64,000 bases of DNA from Christensenella sp964438705 (GCA_964438705.1 CAYTKQ010000007.1:62001-126000); one strand, 5' to 3'. Positions 16,021 through 23,476 are shown, numbered from the stretch's first letter. The notes: generated from the sequence alone by a model not told the origin. Translations and numbers: made by a program.

Positions 16021-16773
16021 ATGAGAAAAAAAGAGCTTTATCGAAAGCTAAAGGAACATCCGGTATGGTTTGACCGCAAAGAAAAAGGCGTAAATTTAAT
16101 CGATGAGAAAGACATTCCGCCCATTCCTTCATGGTTTTATGAAATCAAGGAAGAGGAACGGAAAAGGCAAAGAAAAAAACGTTTGCGCAGGGCGTTGATC
16201 GCGGTTCCTGCCTGCGCGGTCGCGGTTTTGGTGATGATCGTTACGCCGCTTGGCGCGACGCTTGCGGACGGCCTGTATCAAATGACGGCACAATGGGCGG
16301 AAGATTCCGGTTCAGTTTCCGTTTATTATGGGGATGATCCGGAGTATGAGTTTCCCCATGAAAGTAGTTTGCCCGAAAGGCAAGAGTTCAATAATTTAGA
16401 GGAAGTGCGCAAACAATATGGGATTTTGCTTGCGGAGAATGTGAACCATTCGGCGACAGAAGTTGTTGTGACGGAAATTGCGGATTTAGGATATGAGGTA
16501 ACGACGACTTATCAAATAAACGACAGTATCGTGAAGATATATAATATGCATTTTTTTGAAAGAATGGAGCATAGCGGAAACATAACCGCGACAACCGATT
16601 CATTTAAACCCATTGATACTGTGATGCAAGGGGGGACGCGAGTCGTTGGCATTTATGATGGAGAGGGAGCGATTGCGGAGGGCTACTACGATAAATTGAT
16701 TATCTCGATCACCACAGACACCTTACCCTACGATGAATTTATTCAATTCATTCAAACCACGGAGATCAAATAA
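16021..16773 (+). CDS. Membrane-anchored putative anti-sigma factor
   Basis: This 250-residue protein has a charged cytoplasmic N terminus (about 1-62, rich in Lys/Glu), a single membrane span (about 66-85) and an extracytoplasmic domain of about 165 residues. This is the usual layout of Firmicutes anti-sigma factors, including DUF4179-like ones, but no zinc-binding ASD motif is present. AGGAGG precedes the ATG. It follows the small sigma gene by 93 nt, in which the shared element P2 lies. It would hold the sigma factor at the membrane until an external signal is sensed. The role is inferred from context. Confidence 0.65.
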   Translation: MRKKELYRKLKEHPVWFDRKEKGVNLIDEKDIPPIPSWFYEIKEEERKRQRKKRLRRALIAVPACAVAVLVMIVTPLGATLADGLYQMTAQWAEDSGSVSVYYGDDPEYEFPHESSLPERQEFNNLEEVRKQYGILLAENVNHSATEVVVTEIADLGYEVTTTYQINDSIVKIYNMHFFERMEHSGNITATTDSFKPIDTVMQGGTRVVGIYDGEGAIAEGYYDKLIISITTDTLPYDEFIQFIQTTEIK

Positions 16774-16799
16774 AAAAGCGCGTCGCCGGCGCGCTTTTT
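16773..16799. terminator. Bidirectional terminator between anti-sigma-like gene and yeiH-type gene
   Basis: A 10-bp stem AAAAAGCGCG / CGCGCTTTTT (16773-16782, 16790-16799) is flanked by A and T runs. It separates convergent genes ending at 16773 and 16806. Confidence 0.85.
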
Positions 16800-16805
16800 G
16801 CTGTT

Positions 16806-17822
16806 TTACCAGATACCGAGGAGGTGCTGCATCATCAGGCTGACGGCGGCGATGCCGAGCCAGCACACGAGGCCCATCAGGATGGGTTTGCCGCCCGTCT
16901 TGACGAGCTTGACGATGTTGGTGTTGAGGCCGATGGCGGCCATTGCCATGATGATGAAAAATTTACTGAGCTCCTTGAGCGGTCCGGTGACGGATGCGGG
17001 CAGGCTGAACACCGTCGTGATCACCGAAGCAAGCACGAAGAACAGCACGAACCACGGAAATATTTTTTTGAAGCTGAACGCGGCACCAGCCTGCTGTTCC
17101 AGCTTTTTTTCTTTGCGCGTGCGCACGAACGCCAAAACGAGGGTGATAGGGATGATGGCGAGGGTACGCGTCAGTTTGACGATGGTTGCGGAATCCAGCG
17201 TATTGCTCCCGTGGATGCCGTCCCACGCCGCTGCCGCCGCCGTGACGGAGGAGGTATCGTTGACCGCCGTACCTGCGAACAGGCCGAAACCCTCGTTGGA
17301 AAGCCCGAGCGCGCCGCCGAGCGTGGGGAAAATGAGCGCGGCGACGACGTTGAACAAAAAGATGACGGAGATGGACTGCGCGATCTCTTCATCGTCCGCG
17401 CCGATGACGGGCGCGGTGGCGGCGATGGCCGAGCCGCCGCAGATGGACGAACCAACGCCGATCAGCGTGGAGATGCGCGCGGGCATTTTCATCGCGCGAT
17501 AGAGGATATAGGACAGGATCAGCGACGTGGCGATGGTGGATAGGATGATGGGCAGCGACTGCGCACCCACCCGCAAAATCTCCGTGAGGTTCATGCCAAA
17601 GCCGAGCAGCACGACCGCCCACTGCAATATTTTTTTGGAGGTGAAATTTATGCCCGCGTTGAGGCTGTCCCTGTTTTTGATGACGAGGGCAAGCACCATG
17701 CCGATGAGGATCGCGAACACCGGCCCGCCCACAACGGGCAGCAGCTTGCCGAGGAAAAACGCGGGGACGGAGATGACGAGGCACAGCAGCAGCCCCTTCC
17801 AGTTGGTCTTGAAAAAATTCAT
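16806..17822 (-). CDS. YeiH/PSE family putative sulfate exporter
   Basis: This 338-residue membrane protein has about ten predicted spans and family motifs such as LGFGMNLTEILRVG, GVGSSICGGSAIAA and GTAVNDTSSVTAAAA. The family is annotated as putative sulfate exporters (UPF0324); substrate evidence is thin. The start MNFFKTNWKG at 17822 begins about 30 nt beyond the end of a large structured RNA element. The reading frame stays open for 98 more codons upstream, but those codons lie in the RNA and have no protein-like character. The RNA's position invites the idea that it controls this gene. Confidence 0.85.
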   Translation of the reverse strand: MNFFKTNWKGLLLCLVISVPAFFLGKLLPVVGGPVFAILIGMVLALVIKNRDSLNAGINFTSKKILQWAVVLLGFGMNLTEILRVGAQSLPIILSTIATSLILSYILYRAMKMPARISTLIGVGSSICGGSAIAATAPVIGADDEEIAQSISVIFLFNVVAALIFPTLGGALGLSNEGFGLFAGTAVNDTSSVTAAAAAWDGIHGSNTLDSATIVKLTRTLAIIPITLVLAFVRTRKEKKLEQQAGAAFSFKKIFPWFVLFFVLASVITTVFSLPASVTGPLKELSKFFIIMAMAAIGLNTNIVKLVKTGGKPILMGLVCWLGIAAVSLMMQHLLGIW

Positions 17823-17849
17823 GATGATTCCACTTCTTTCTCTTTTGAG

Positions 17850-18234
17850 TATGTGATTTTGACCAAGTGAAAGCCTAGTTGCAAGCGCCGACCTCCCGGG
17901 GACGCGGCGTTGTTTTCGCAAAAGCAAGGCCAAAGCATCAGCACCGCCGCTCCGTGTTCCGGGCGCGTCAGTTAGAAATAAAGCTCTAAGCGCCCTGCAC
18001 AAGGCCCCGTCCATCGGCATCTTGCAACAGGCTACGCACCCCGGCATATTAGGGTCGGCAGCGTGTCGTTTGTCCCACGCGCAGTTTAATTGCGAAGCAA
18101 TTACCTGTTTGAGCATGGGATAAATGACCGCTGCCGGCCCCGCCGCGCGTCGGTTGGGTTAGCGGGATGCAAATTCCCGACTGGCGCGTTCATGTGTTTG
18201 CAGAGCACCCTGCCGGGCCAGATAAAATCACATA
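17850..18234 (-). ncRNA. Large structured RNA of unknown class, about 385 nt
   Basis: On the minus strand the ends of this stretch pair perfectly over 11 bp: TATGTGATTTT (complement of 18224-18234) with AAAATCACATA (complement of 17850-17860). An extended -10 (TGCTATAAT) puts the start of transcription at about 18231, inside the first arm. Three domains fold inside. One has GGCCC (18215-18219) with GGGCC (18136-18140). One has CGGCAGCG (18129-18136) with CGCTGCCG (18056-18063), enclosing TCCCA/TGGGA and TAATTGC-TTC-GCAATTA. The third has AGCCTGTTGCAAG (18021-18033) with CTTGCAACTAGGCT (17872-17885), one bulge, extended by GCCGA/TCGGC, enclosing GGGCGC/GCGCCC and GCGGCG/CGCCGC hairpins. I find no RNase P, tmRNA, SRP, 6S, T-box or cobalamin signature. 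No terminator is seen before the downstream gene, so it could be a cis leader or a processed trans RNA. Confidence 0.75.
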
Positions 18235-18237
18235 TTT

Positions 18238-18266
18238 ATTATAGCACTTTTCGAAGCAGATAAAAA
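18238..18266 (-). promoter_or_regulatory. Promoter of the structured RNA
   Basis: On the minus strand TATAAT (complement of 18238-18243) preceded by TG one base upstream makes an extended -10. The -35 (TTTTTA, 17 bp upstream) is weak. The predicted start is the G at 18231, the first bases of the RNA's terminal helix. Confidence 0.6.
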
Positions 18267-18325
18267 CATCTTAAGTGCTCTGCCACGGCTGGCAATGGAG
18301 ATGAAAAGAGCCTGTGCGAAAGGGA

Positions 18326-18354
18326 TTGACGACGCGATGGGGAAATGATATGAT
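18326..18354 (+). promoter_or_regulatory. Sigma-A promoter for the ABC-F gene
   Basis: TTGACG at 18326-18331, 17-bp spacer, TATGAT at 18349-18354. The predicted leader transcript runs about 210 nt to the ABC-F start. Confidence 0.75.
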
Positions 18355-18381
18355 ATGCGTATCAACAAAAGGAGGCGGCCG

Positions 18382-18402
18382 ATGCGCAATTTTTCTTGCT
18401 AA
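18382..18402 (+). CDS. MRNFSC leader peptide controlling the ABC-F gene
   Basis: This is a six-codon frame, MRNFSC then TAA, with a strong AAAGGAGG at 18368-18375, 6 nt before the ATG and about 20 nt after the predicted transcript start. Its last codons contain TTTCTTGC (18392-18399), which can pair with GCAAGAAA at 18460-18467. The same GCAAGAAA can instead pair with an identical TTTCTTGC at 18537-18544 in the 3' arm of the downstream terminator. A ribosome stalled on this peptide would free 18460-18467 to break the terminator. This is the standard arrangement of drug-inducible attenuation. Confidence 0.75.
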   Translation: MRNFSC

Positions 18403-18520
18403 GTACATTGTTATGATGGGATACGGCGGTGGCGATGGTCATTTGCCCGGATTTCCCGCGCAAGAAATTACGTATTCAAAAGTGCCGTCCGCGGAATAGA
18501 AGACTGTCCATACACGATGG

Positions 18521-18556
18521 GCCTGCAAAAGCGTATTTTCTTGCAGGCTCTTTTTT
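18521..18556 (+). terminator. Attenuator terminator before the ABC-F gene
   Basis: The stem GCCTGCAA (18521-18528) / TTGCAGGC (18541-18548) is followed by TCTTTTTT. It ends just before the GAGGTG ribosome site at 18561. Its 3' arm overlaps TTTCTTGC (18537-18544), the alternative partner of the antiterminator segment GCAAGAAA at 18460-18467. Confidence 0.85.
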
Positions 18557-18572
18557 GTGTGAGGTGAATGAT

Positions 18573-20051
18573 ATGGCACAAATCGATATTTCGAATCTGA
18601 CCTTCGGGTATGAAGGCAGCTATGATACGATTTTTGAGGGGGTGTCCTTTCGTATGGACACGGACTGGAAGCTCGGCTTCACGGGCCGCAACGGCTGTGG
18701 GAAGACGACGTTTCTCAAGCTTTTGATGGGGCAATATCCTTACGCGGGTACCATCACTTCAACGGCGGTATTTGATTACTTCCCGTTTGAGGTGGAGGAT
18801 GATTCGCGTTTTACCATCGACGTGATCAGCGCAATTTGCCCTGATATCACACGCTGGGAAACGGAGCGGGAGCTGAATTTACTCGATGTACGCGAGGACG
18901 TGCTCGACCGTGCGTTTTGCAGCCTGAGCAACGGTGAACGCACCAAGGTGCTGCTTGCTGCGCTGTTTTTGAAACCGGATCATTTTTTGCTGCTCGACGA
19001 ACCGACGAACCATCTGGATGCGGCGGCCCGCACTGCCGTAGCGGAATACTTGGCGCGCAAACGAGGGTTCATCCTCGTGTCGCACGACCGCCTTTTCCTC
19101 GACAGCTGCGTCGATCACATTTTGTCTGTCAACAAGACGAACATCGAGATACAGGCAGGGAATTTTTCCGCATGGATTCAGAATAAGGAACGGCAGGACG
19201 CATACGAGCTTGGGCAAAATGAGCGGCTGAAAAAGGAGATCAAACGCTTGAAGGAGACCGCGCGCCAAAAGGAAAACTGGGCGGGCAAGGTGGAACAGTC
19301 CAAAAAGGGGCAGCGGGTGGCGGGGCTGCGGCCTGACCGCGGGAACATCGGACACAAGGCCGCGAAGATGATGAAGCGGGCGAAAACAGTGGAGGCGCGC
19401 AGTGAAAAAGCGGCGGAGGAGAAGGAAAAGCTATTGAAGAACATCGAGAAGGCGGAGCGGGTGTTCTTAAAACCGCTGCGCTTTCACAGCGCGCGGCTTG
19501 CGGCGCTTCAAGAGGTGTGCATCCGCTATGGCGGGCATACCGTGTGCGGCCCGGTCAGTTTCCAATTGGAGCAGGGGGAGCGCATCGCGCTTACAGGGAA
19601 AAACGGCAGCGGGAAATCGAGCCTATTGAAGCTGCTGTGCGGGGAGAAAATCGAATACACGGGAGCGCTTTTTGCGGCGAAGGGGCTTGTGATCTCCTAT
19701 GTGCCGCAGGATCCGTCTTTTTTGCGGGGCAGCCTCGACGCGTTCATCGCAGAGCACGGCCTCGATCAGACGCTGATGAAAACGCTGCTGCGCAAGCTGG
19801 ATTTTTCGCGGGAGCAGTTTGAAAAGCAAATGGAGGATTACAGCGCGGGGCAAAAGAAAAAGGTGATGATCTCCAAAAGTCTGGCGGAGCAAGCGCACGT
19901 ATACATCTGGGACGAGCCATTCAACTACATCGACGTGCTTTCTCGCATGCAGATCGAGCGGTTGATCTGTGAATGCGCGCCAACGATGATCTTTGTGGAG
20001 CACGACAAGGCCTTTATGAAAAACGTTGCGACAAAGTTTGTCAGGCTGTGA
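18573..20051 (+). CDS. ABC-F ATPase, Lsa-like ribosomal protection protein
   Basis: This 492-residue protein has two ABC domains and no membrane segments. Domain 1 has GRNGCGKTT, LSNGERTK and LLLDEPTNHLD; domain 2 has GKNGSGKSS, YSAGQKKK and IWDEPFNYID. The linker, about residues 205-300, carries DRGNIGHKAAKMMKRAK, a segment seen in Lsa/Vga-like antibiotic-resistance ABC-F proteins. These bind the ribosomal E site and dislodge lincosamides, streptogramins A or pleuromutilins. The start at 18573 follows GAGGTG. The attenuator with a stalling-type leader peptide supports a resistance role. Which drug is involved is not shown by the sequence. Confidence 0.88.
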   Translation: MAQIDISNLTFGYEGSYDTIFEGVSFRMDTDWKLGFTGRNGCGKTTFLKLLMGQYPYAGTITSTAVFDYFPFEVEDDSRFTIDVISAICPDITRWETERELNLLDVREDVLDRAFCSLSNGERTKVLLAALFLKPDHFLLLDEPTNHLDAAARTAVAEYLARKRGFILVSHDRLFLDSCVDHILSVNKTNIEIQAGNFSAWIQNKERQDAYELGQNERLKKEIKRLKETARQKENWAGKVEQSKKGQRVAGLRPDRGNIGHKAAKMMKRAKTVEARSEKAAEEKEKLLKNIEKAERVFLKPLRFHSARLAALQEVCIRYGGHTVCGPVSFQLEQGERIALTGKNGSGKSSLLKLLCGEKIEYTGALFAAKGLVISYVPQDPSFLRGSLDAFIAEHGLDQTLMKTLLRKLDFSREQFEKQMEDYSAGQKKKVMISKSLAEQAHVYIWDEPFNYIDVLSRMQIERLICECAPTMIFVEHDKAFMKNVATKFVRL

Positions 20052-20066
20052 ATTTTCTGATAGAAT
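20038..20066 (+). promoter_or_regulatory. Probable tgt promoter
   Basis: TTGTCA at 20038-20043 overlaps the end of the ABC-F gene; 17-bp spacer; TAGAAT at 20061-20066. tgt starts at 20097. Confidence 0.6.
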
Positions 20067-20096
20067 GAAGCGGAAAAAACAATAACGAGGGAACAA

Positions 20097-21206
20097 ATGA
20101 ATTTTAGTTTTGATGTTGAAACAAGGGATCGGGACAGCGCGGCACGCACAGGCGCGCTGAAGACGCCGCACGGAGAGATCAAAACACCTGTGTTTATGCC
20201 TGTGGGCACGCAGGCTACCGTGAAGGCATTGACGAACGATCAGGTGAACGCAACGGGTGCGCAGATCATTTTGGGCAATACGTATCATTTGTATATGCGT
20301 CCGGGGCACGAGCTGATTGCGGAGGCGGGCGGTCTGCATGCCTTCATGAACTGGAAAAAGCCGATTTTGACGGACAGCGGCGGGTTTCAGGTGTTCAGCC
20401 TGGGGGACCTTCGCAAGCTGACGGAGGAGGGGGCGGCATTCCAATCGCACCTCGACGGGTCGCGTCACATGTTCACGCCGGAAAAGGTGGTAAAAATACA
20501 GGAGGCGCTTGGATCGGATATCATGATGGTGCTCGACGAGTGCACGCCATATCCCGCAGATTTTGAATACACAAAGCATTCGATGAAGCGCACTCATCGC
20601 TGGGCTCAGCGATGCAAAGACGCGCAAACCAATGATCAGCAGGCGCTGTTTGGTATCGTGCAGGGGGGCATGTATCCCGATCTGCGCAGGCAAAGCGCGG
20701 AGGAAATCGCGAAGATGGACTTCATCGGCAACGCGATCGGAGGGCTTTCCGTAGGCGAACCAAAGCCCATGATGTATGAGATGCTCGACGTGGTGAACGC
20801 AGTGCTGCCGCAAAGCAAGCCGCGCTATTTGATGGGCGTGGGATCGGCGGACTGCCTCGTGGAGGGGGTGGCGCGCGGCGTGGATATGTTCGACTGCGTG
20901 CTGCAAACGCGTGTGGCGCGCAACGGGACCGCGCTTGTGCGGGACGGCAAGTTGGTGATCCGCAACGCGGAATACGCAAAGGATTTTCGGCCCATCGAGG
21001 AGGGATGTGACTGCTATACGTGCCAAAATCATACCCGCGCATACATCCGTCACCTTGTCAAAACAAATGAAATTTTGGGCGCGACCCTTCTCTCGATCCA
21101 CAATATTCGCTTTACCGTGCGCCTGATGGAGGAGATTAGGGCGCATATCGAGGCGGGAACGTTTGGGGAATTCCGACGCGCGTTCATGGCGGGATTCCGT
21201 ATGTAG
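20097..21206 (+). CDS. tgt: tRNA-guanine(34) transglycosylase
   Basis: This 369-residue enzyme exchanges guanine 34 of certain tRNAs for preQ1, the step before QueA. Visible features are KTPVFMPVGTQATVKAL, the substrate-binding DSGGFQVFSL, the nucleophile region GVDMFDCVLQTR and the zinc site CDCYTCQNHTRAYIRHL with a later His in LLSIHN. The length is normal. It stands between the ABC-F gene and yajC; tgt-yajC adjacency is common in bacteria. Confidence 0.97.
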   Translation: MNFSFDVETRDRDSAARTGALKTPHGEIKTPVFMPVGTQATVKALTNDQVNATGAQIILGNTYHLYMRPGHELIAEAGGLHAFMNWKKPILTDSGGFQVFSLGDLRKLTEEGAAFQSHLDGSRHMFTPEKVVKIQEALGSDIMMVLDECTPYPADFEYTKHSMKRTHRWAQRCKDAQTNDQQALFGIVQGGMYPDLRRQSAEEIAKMDFIGNAIGGLSVGEPKPMMYEMLDVVNAVLPQSKPRYLMGVGSADCLVEGVARGVDMFDCVLQTRVARNGTALVRDGKLVIRNAEYAKDFRPIEEGCDCYTCQNHTRAYIRHLVKTNEILGATLLSIHNIRFTVRLMEEIRAHIEAGTFGEFRRAFMAGFRM

Positions 21207-21219
21207 AGCGAAAAAACAG

Positions 21220-21248
21220 TTGACTTGGCCCTGTTTTAAAGATATGAT
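21220..21248 (+). promoter_or_regulatory. Sigma-A promoter for yajC
   Basis: TTGACT at 21220-21225, 17-bp spacer, TATGAT at 21243-21248, between tgt and yajC. Confidence 0.7.
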
Positions 21249-21289
21249 TAGTAATAGTAATTTTTGAATTTGAAAGGCGGTAAACCAAT

Positions 21290-21691
21290 ATGCCAGTAGG
21301 TGACGGCGCGGCAAGCGCACTGGGCGGCAGCAACATTACAATGTGGCTGTTCCCGATTTTACTGATCGTTGTGTTCGTGGTACTGATCATCGTTCCGAAC
21401 AAGAGAAAAGAAAAGCAGTTTAAAAACATGCTCTCGGCGCTGAAAGTGGGAGACCACATCAAGACGATCGGCGGTTTTTACGGCAGGGTCTCTGCAATCA
21501 AGGAAGATTTGATCACCATCGAGTGCGGCCCCGATAAGACGAAGCTCGTTTTATCCAAGGGTGCGATCGCTTCTGTGGAAAGCTTTGACGAAGGAAAGAT
21601 CCCGGAAAAAACAGAAGAGAAAAAGGACGACAAAAAGGAAGAGAAAAAGGACGAAGTTTCCGAGAAAGAAAGCTCCAAAAAAGGAAAATAG
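21290..21691 (+). CDS. yajC: Preprotein translocase subunit YajC
   Basis: This 133-residue Sec accessory protein has a short N terminus, one membrane span (about 17-38), the typical cytoplasmic domain (VPNKRKEKQFKNMLSALKVGD, GGFYGRV) and a highly charged Lys/Glu/Asp-rich C-terminal tail from about residue 100. That tail is longer than in many family members. AAAGGCGG precedes the ATG. secD/secF are not downstream; scfA follows instead under its own promoter. Confidence 0.93.
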   Translation: MPVGDGAASALGGSNITMWLFPILLIVVFVVLIIVPNKRKEKQFKNMLSALKVGDHIKTIGGFYGRVSAIKEDLITIECGPDKTKLVLSKGAIASVESFDEGKIPEKTEEKKDDKKEEKKDEVSEKESSKKGK

Positions 21692-21700
21692 TTTTACAGC

Positions 21701-21729
21701 TTGAATATTTTAGCGGATTGTGCTATACT
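21701..21729 (+). promoter_or_regulatory. Sigma-A promoter for scfA
   Basis: TTGAAT at 21701-21706, 17-bp spacer, TATACT at 21724-21729. scfA begins at 21763 with AAGGAGG at 21749-21755. Confidence 0.7.
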
Positions 21730-21762
21730 ACACAGGTTGAAAGTTTCCAAGGAGGAATTCTG

Positions 21763-21906
21763 ATGAAGCATATCAAAACGGTGACGAAGAACAATCTGAA
21801 AGACACGCTGCGCACAGGCGGCTGCGGCGAATGCCAGACGTCGTGCCAGTCGGCATGCAAAACGTCTTGCACGCTTGCCAACCAGAAGTGTGAGAAAAAA
21901 GCGTAA
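21763..21906 (+). CDS. scfA: SCIFF precursor peptide (six-cysteine ranthipeptide)
   Basis: This 47-residue precursor has cysteines at 21, 24, 28, 32, 36 and 43, the six-cysteines-in-about-forty-five pattern that defines SCIFF. An N-terminal leader (MKHIKTVTKNNLKDTL) is family-typical and is the recognition region for the radical-SAM maturase ScfB. ScfB adds thioether bonds from the cysteines to other residues. SCIFF is nearly universal in Clostridia, and a role in quorum or redox control has been proposed. AAGGAGG sets the start. A strong terminator follows at 21924, so most transcripts should end before scfB. Confidence 0.96.
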   Translation: MKHIKTVTKNNLKDTLRTGGCGECQTSCQSACKTSCTLANQKCEKKA

Positions 21907-21923
21907 GCAGCAAAAATAATTGG

Positions 21924-21958
21924 GTGACGGCATGGTTGATACATGCCGTCACTTTTTT
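21924..21958 (+). terminator. Terminator between scfA and scfB
   Basis: A perfect 11-bp stem GTGACGGCATG / CATGCCGTCAC (21924-21934, 21942-21952) is followed by six T. It separates substrate from enzyme gene and would give more peptide mRNA than enzyme mRNA if partly read through. Confidence 0.9.
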
Positions 21959-22084
21959 CTTTGAAGGAGAAGCACAGAACCTCTTCAAGCGAAACGAATT
22001 CTATTTGAGGGGGTTCGTCAGAAATAAATCCGTTTTGCGAAACGCTTGTGTGCGTGAGCAAAACAACCTTGAGCAGGAAAAAGT

Positions 22085-22111
22085 CGGGAAAGGGATGCAA
22101 TCTCTTTCCCG
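22085..22111 (+). other. Stable stem-loop just upstream of scfB
   Basis: CGGGAAAGGGAT (22085-22096), loop GCA, ATCTCTTTCCCG (22100-22111): 12 pairs including one G-T. No T run follows, so it is not a terminator. It lies 9 nt before the GGAAGGAG at 22121 and could stabilise the 5' end of a processed scfB mRNA or control its translation. The rest of 21959-22141 shows weaker short inverted repeats and no gene. Confidence 0.6.
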
Positions 22112-22141
22112 GTAGCGACTGGAAGGAGCGATATTTAGGGA

Positions 22142-23476
22142 ATGGTTCATTTGATAGAATTTTGCGGAAAGTTTGTGGCGCTCGATGTGGAATCGGGCTC
22201 GGTACACGCAATCGACCGCACCGCGATGAGCGTACTGACGTTTAAAAACGCGGGAAAGACAAACGAACAGATCATCAACGATCTGGGCGAAGAGACGCGC
22301 GAGGTGCTCGAGGAGATCGACGCGCTGACGCGGCAGGGGCTTTTATACTCCGAATGCGAGCTCGACGCGGAAAAGACGCAATTCAATACGCCCGTTGTGA
22401 AGGCGCTGTGCCTGCTGGTGGCGCAGGATTGCAATCTGCGCTGCTCATATTGCTTTGCGGAAACCGGGGAATACCACGGGGAGCGCGCGCTGATGGACAT
22501 TGATACGGCAAAGGCGGCGATCGATTTTCTGATTGCGCATTCCGGAAACCGCCGCAACCTCGAGGTGGATTTTTTCGGCGGGGAGCCGCTGATGAATTTT
22601 GACGTGGTGAAGCAGACCGTGGAATACGGACGGGAGTTAGAAAAGCTGCACGATAAAAACATACGCTTCACGCTTACCACGAACGCATACCATGTAACAG
22701 ACGAAATGGCGGCGTTTATCAATGCCGAGATGAAGAATGTCGTGATCAGCATCGACGGACGCAAGGAAGTGCACGACGAGATGCGCAAAAATGTGGCGGG
22801 AGCGGGCAGCTATGACAAGGTGGTCAAAAACGCGCACAAGATCATAGACGGGCGCGCTGACAAGGAATACTATGTGCGGGGCACGTATACGGCGGAGAAT
22901 CTCGATTTTTCAAACGACGTGTGTGCCATTGCGGACGCGGGATTTGACCAGATTTCCGTGGAGCCGGTGGTGACGGGGGAAAGCTATGCGATCCGCGCGG
23001 AGCACATCCCGCAGCTAAAGCATGAATACGAAATATTGGCGCGCGAATATTTGAAGCGTGACAAAGCAGGCAAGGGCTTCAACTTTTTCCATTTCATGAT
23101 CGACCTGAATTCCGGGCCGTGCCTCAACAAGCGGCTGCGCGGCTGCGGGGCGGGAAGTGAATATCTCGCGGTGGCGGCGGACGGAAGTCTTTACCCCTGC
23201 CATCAGTTTGCGGGCATGGAAGGGTTTTGCATGGGCAGCGTAGACGAAGCAGAAATCGACCCGGAGATCAAGCGGGATTTTATGGAAACGCACGTATTCA
23301 CCAAGCAGGGGTGCGCGGAATGCTGGGCGAAATATTACTGCTCGGGCGGATGCGCGGCGAATGCTTATCACGCGACGGGGGACATCAGAAAGCCATATAA
23401 AATCGGTTGCGAAACAGAAAAGAAACGCATCGAGACAGCGATCGCGATTCAAGTTTTTGGGGAGGAATTGTTATGA
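22142..23476 (+). CDS. scfB: Radical-SAM/SPASM SCIFF maturase
   Basis: This 444-residue peptide-modifying enzyme forms thioether crosslinks in SCIFF. An N-terminal RiPP-recognition region (about 1-80) precedes the radical-SAM CxxxCxxC motif at Cys97, Cys101 and Cys104 (DCNLRCSYCF). The SAM-binding FFGGEPLMNF is present. The C-terminal SPASM domain, from about residue 325, has many cysteines: RGCGAGSEY, YPCHQF, GCAECWAKYYCSGGC and a final GCE. It follows its substrate gene scfA. The next gene starts inside its stop codon region, so translation is probably coupled. Confidence 0.96.
   Translation: MVHLIEFCGKFVALDVESGSVHAIDRTAMSVLTFKNAGKTNEQIINDLGEETREVLEEIDALTRQGLLYSECELDAEKTQFNTPVVKALCLLVAQDCNLRCSYCFAETGEYHGERALMDIDTAKAAIDFLIAHSGNRRNLEVDFFGGEPLMNFDVVKQTVEYGRELEKLHDKNIRFTLTTNAYHVTDEMAAFINAEMKNVVISIDGRKEVHDEMRKNVAGAGSYDKVVKNAHKIIDGRADKEYYVRGTYTAENLDFSNDVCAIADAGFDQISVEPVVTGESYAIRAEHIPQLKHEYEILAREYLKRDKAGKGFNFFHFMIDLNSGPCLNKRLRGCGAGSEYLAVAADGSLYPCHQFAGMEGFCMGSVDEAEIDPEIKRDFMETHVFTKQGCAECWAKYYCSGGCAANAYHATGDIRKPYKIGCETEKKRIETAIAIQVFGEELL

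Noticed and set aside
17823..18116. 98 extra codons in frame upstream of the YeiH-type gene
   Set aside because: The extension lies wholly within the structured RNA, has no protein-like pattern or ribosome site, and the normal family start with a nearby purine-rich site is at 17822.
17850..18234. Identification of the structured RNA as RNase P RNA, tmRNA or a retron msr-msd
   Set aside because: No RNase P conserved segments such as GAGGAAAGTC, no tRNA-like ends or tag frame, and no reverse transcriptase gene nearby, although paired ends are also found in retron RNAs.
19623..21320. 565-codon open frame on the minus strand opposite the ABC-F and tgt genes
   Set aside because: It is antisense to two confidently identified genes, spans their boundary and shows no domain; long antisense frames are expected at this base composition.
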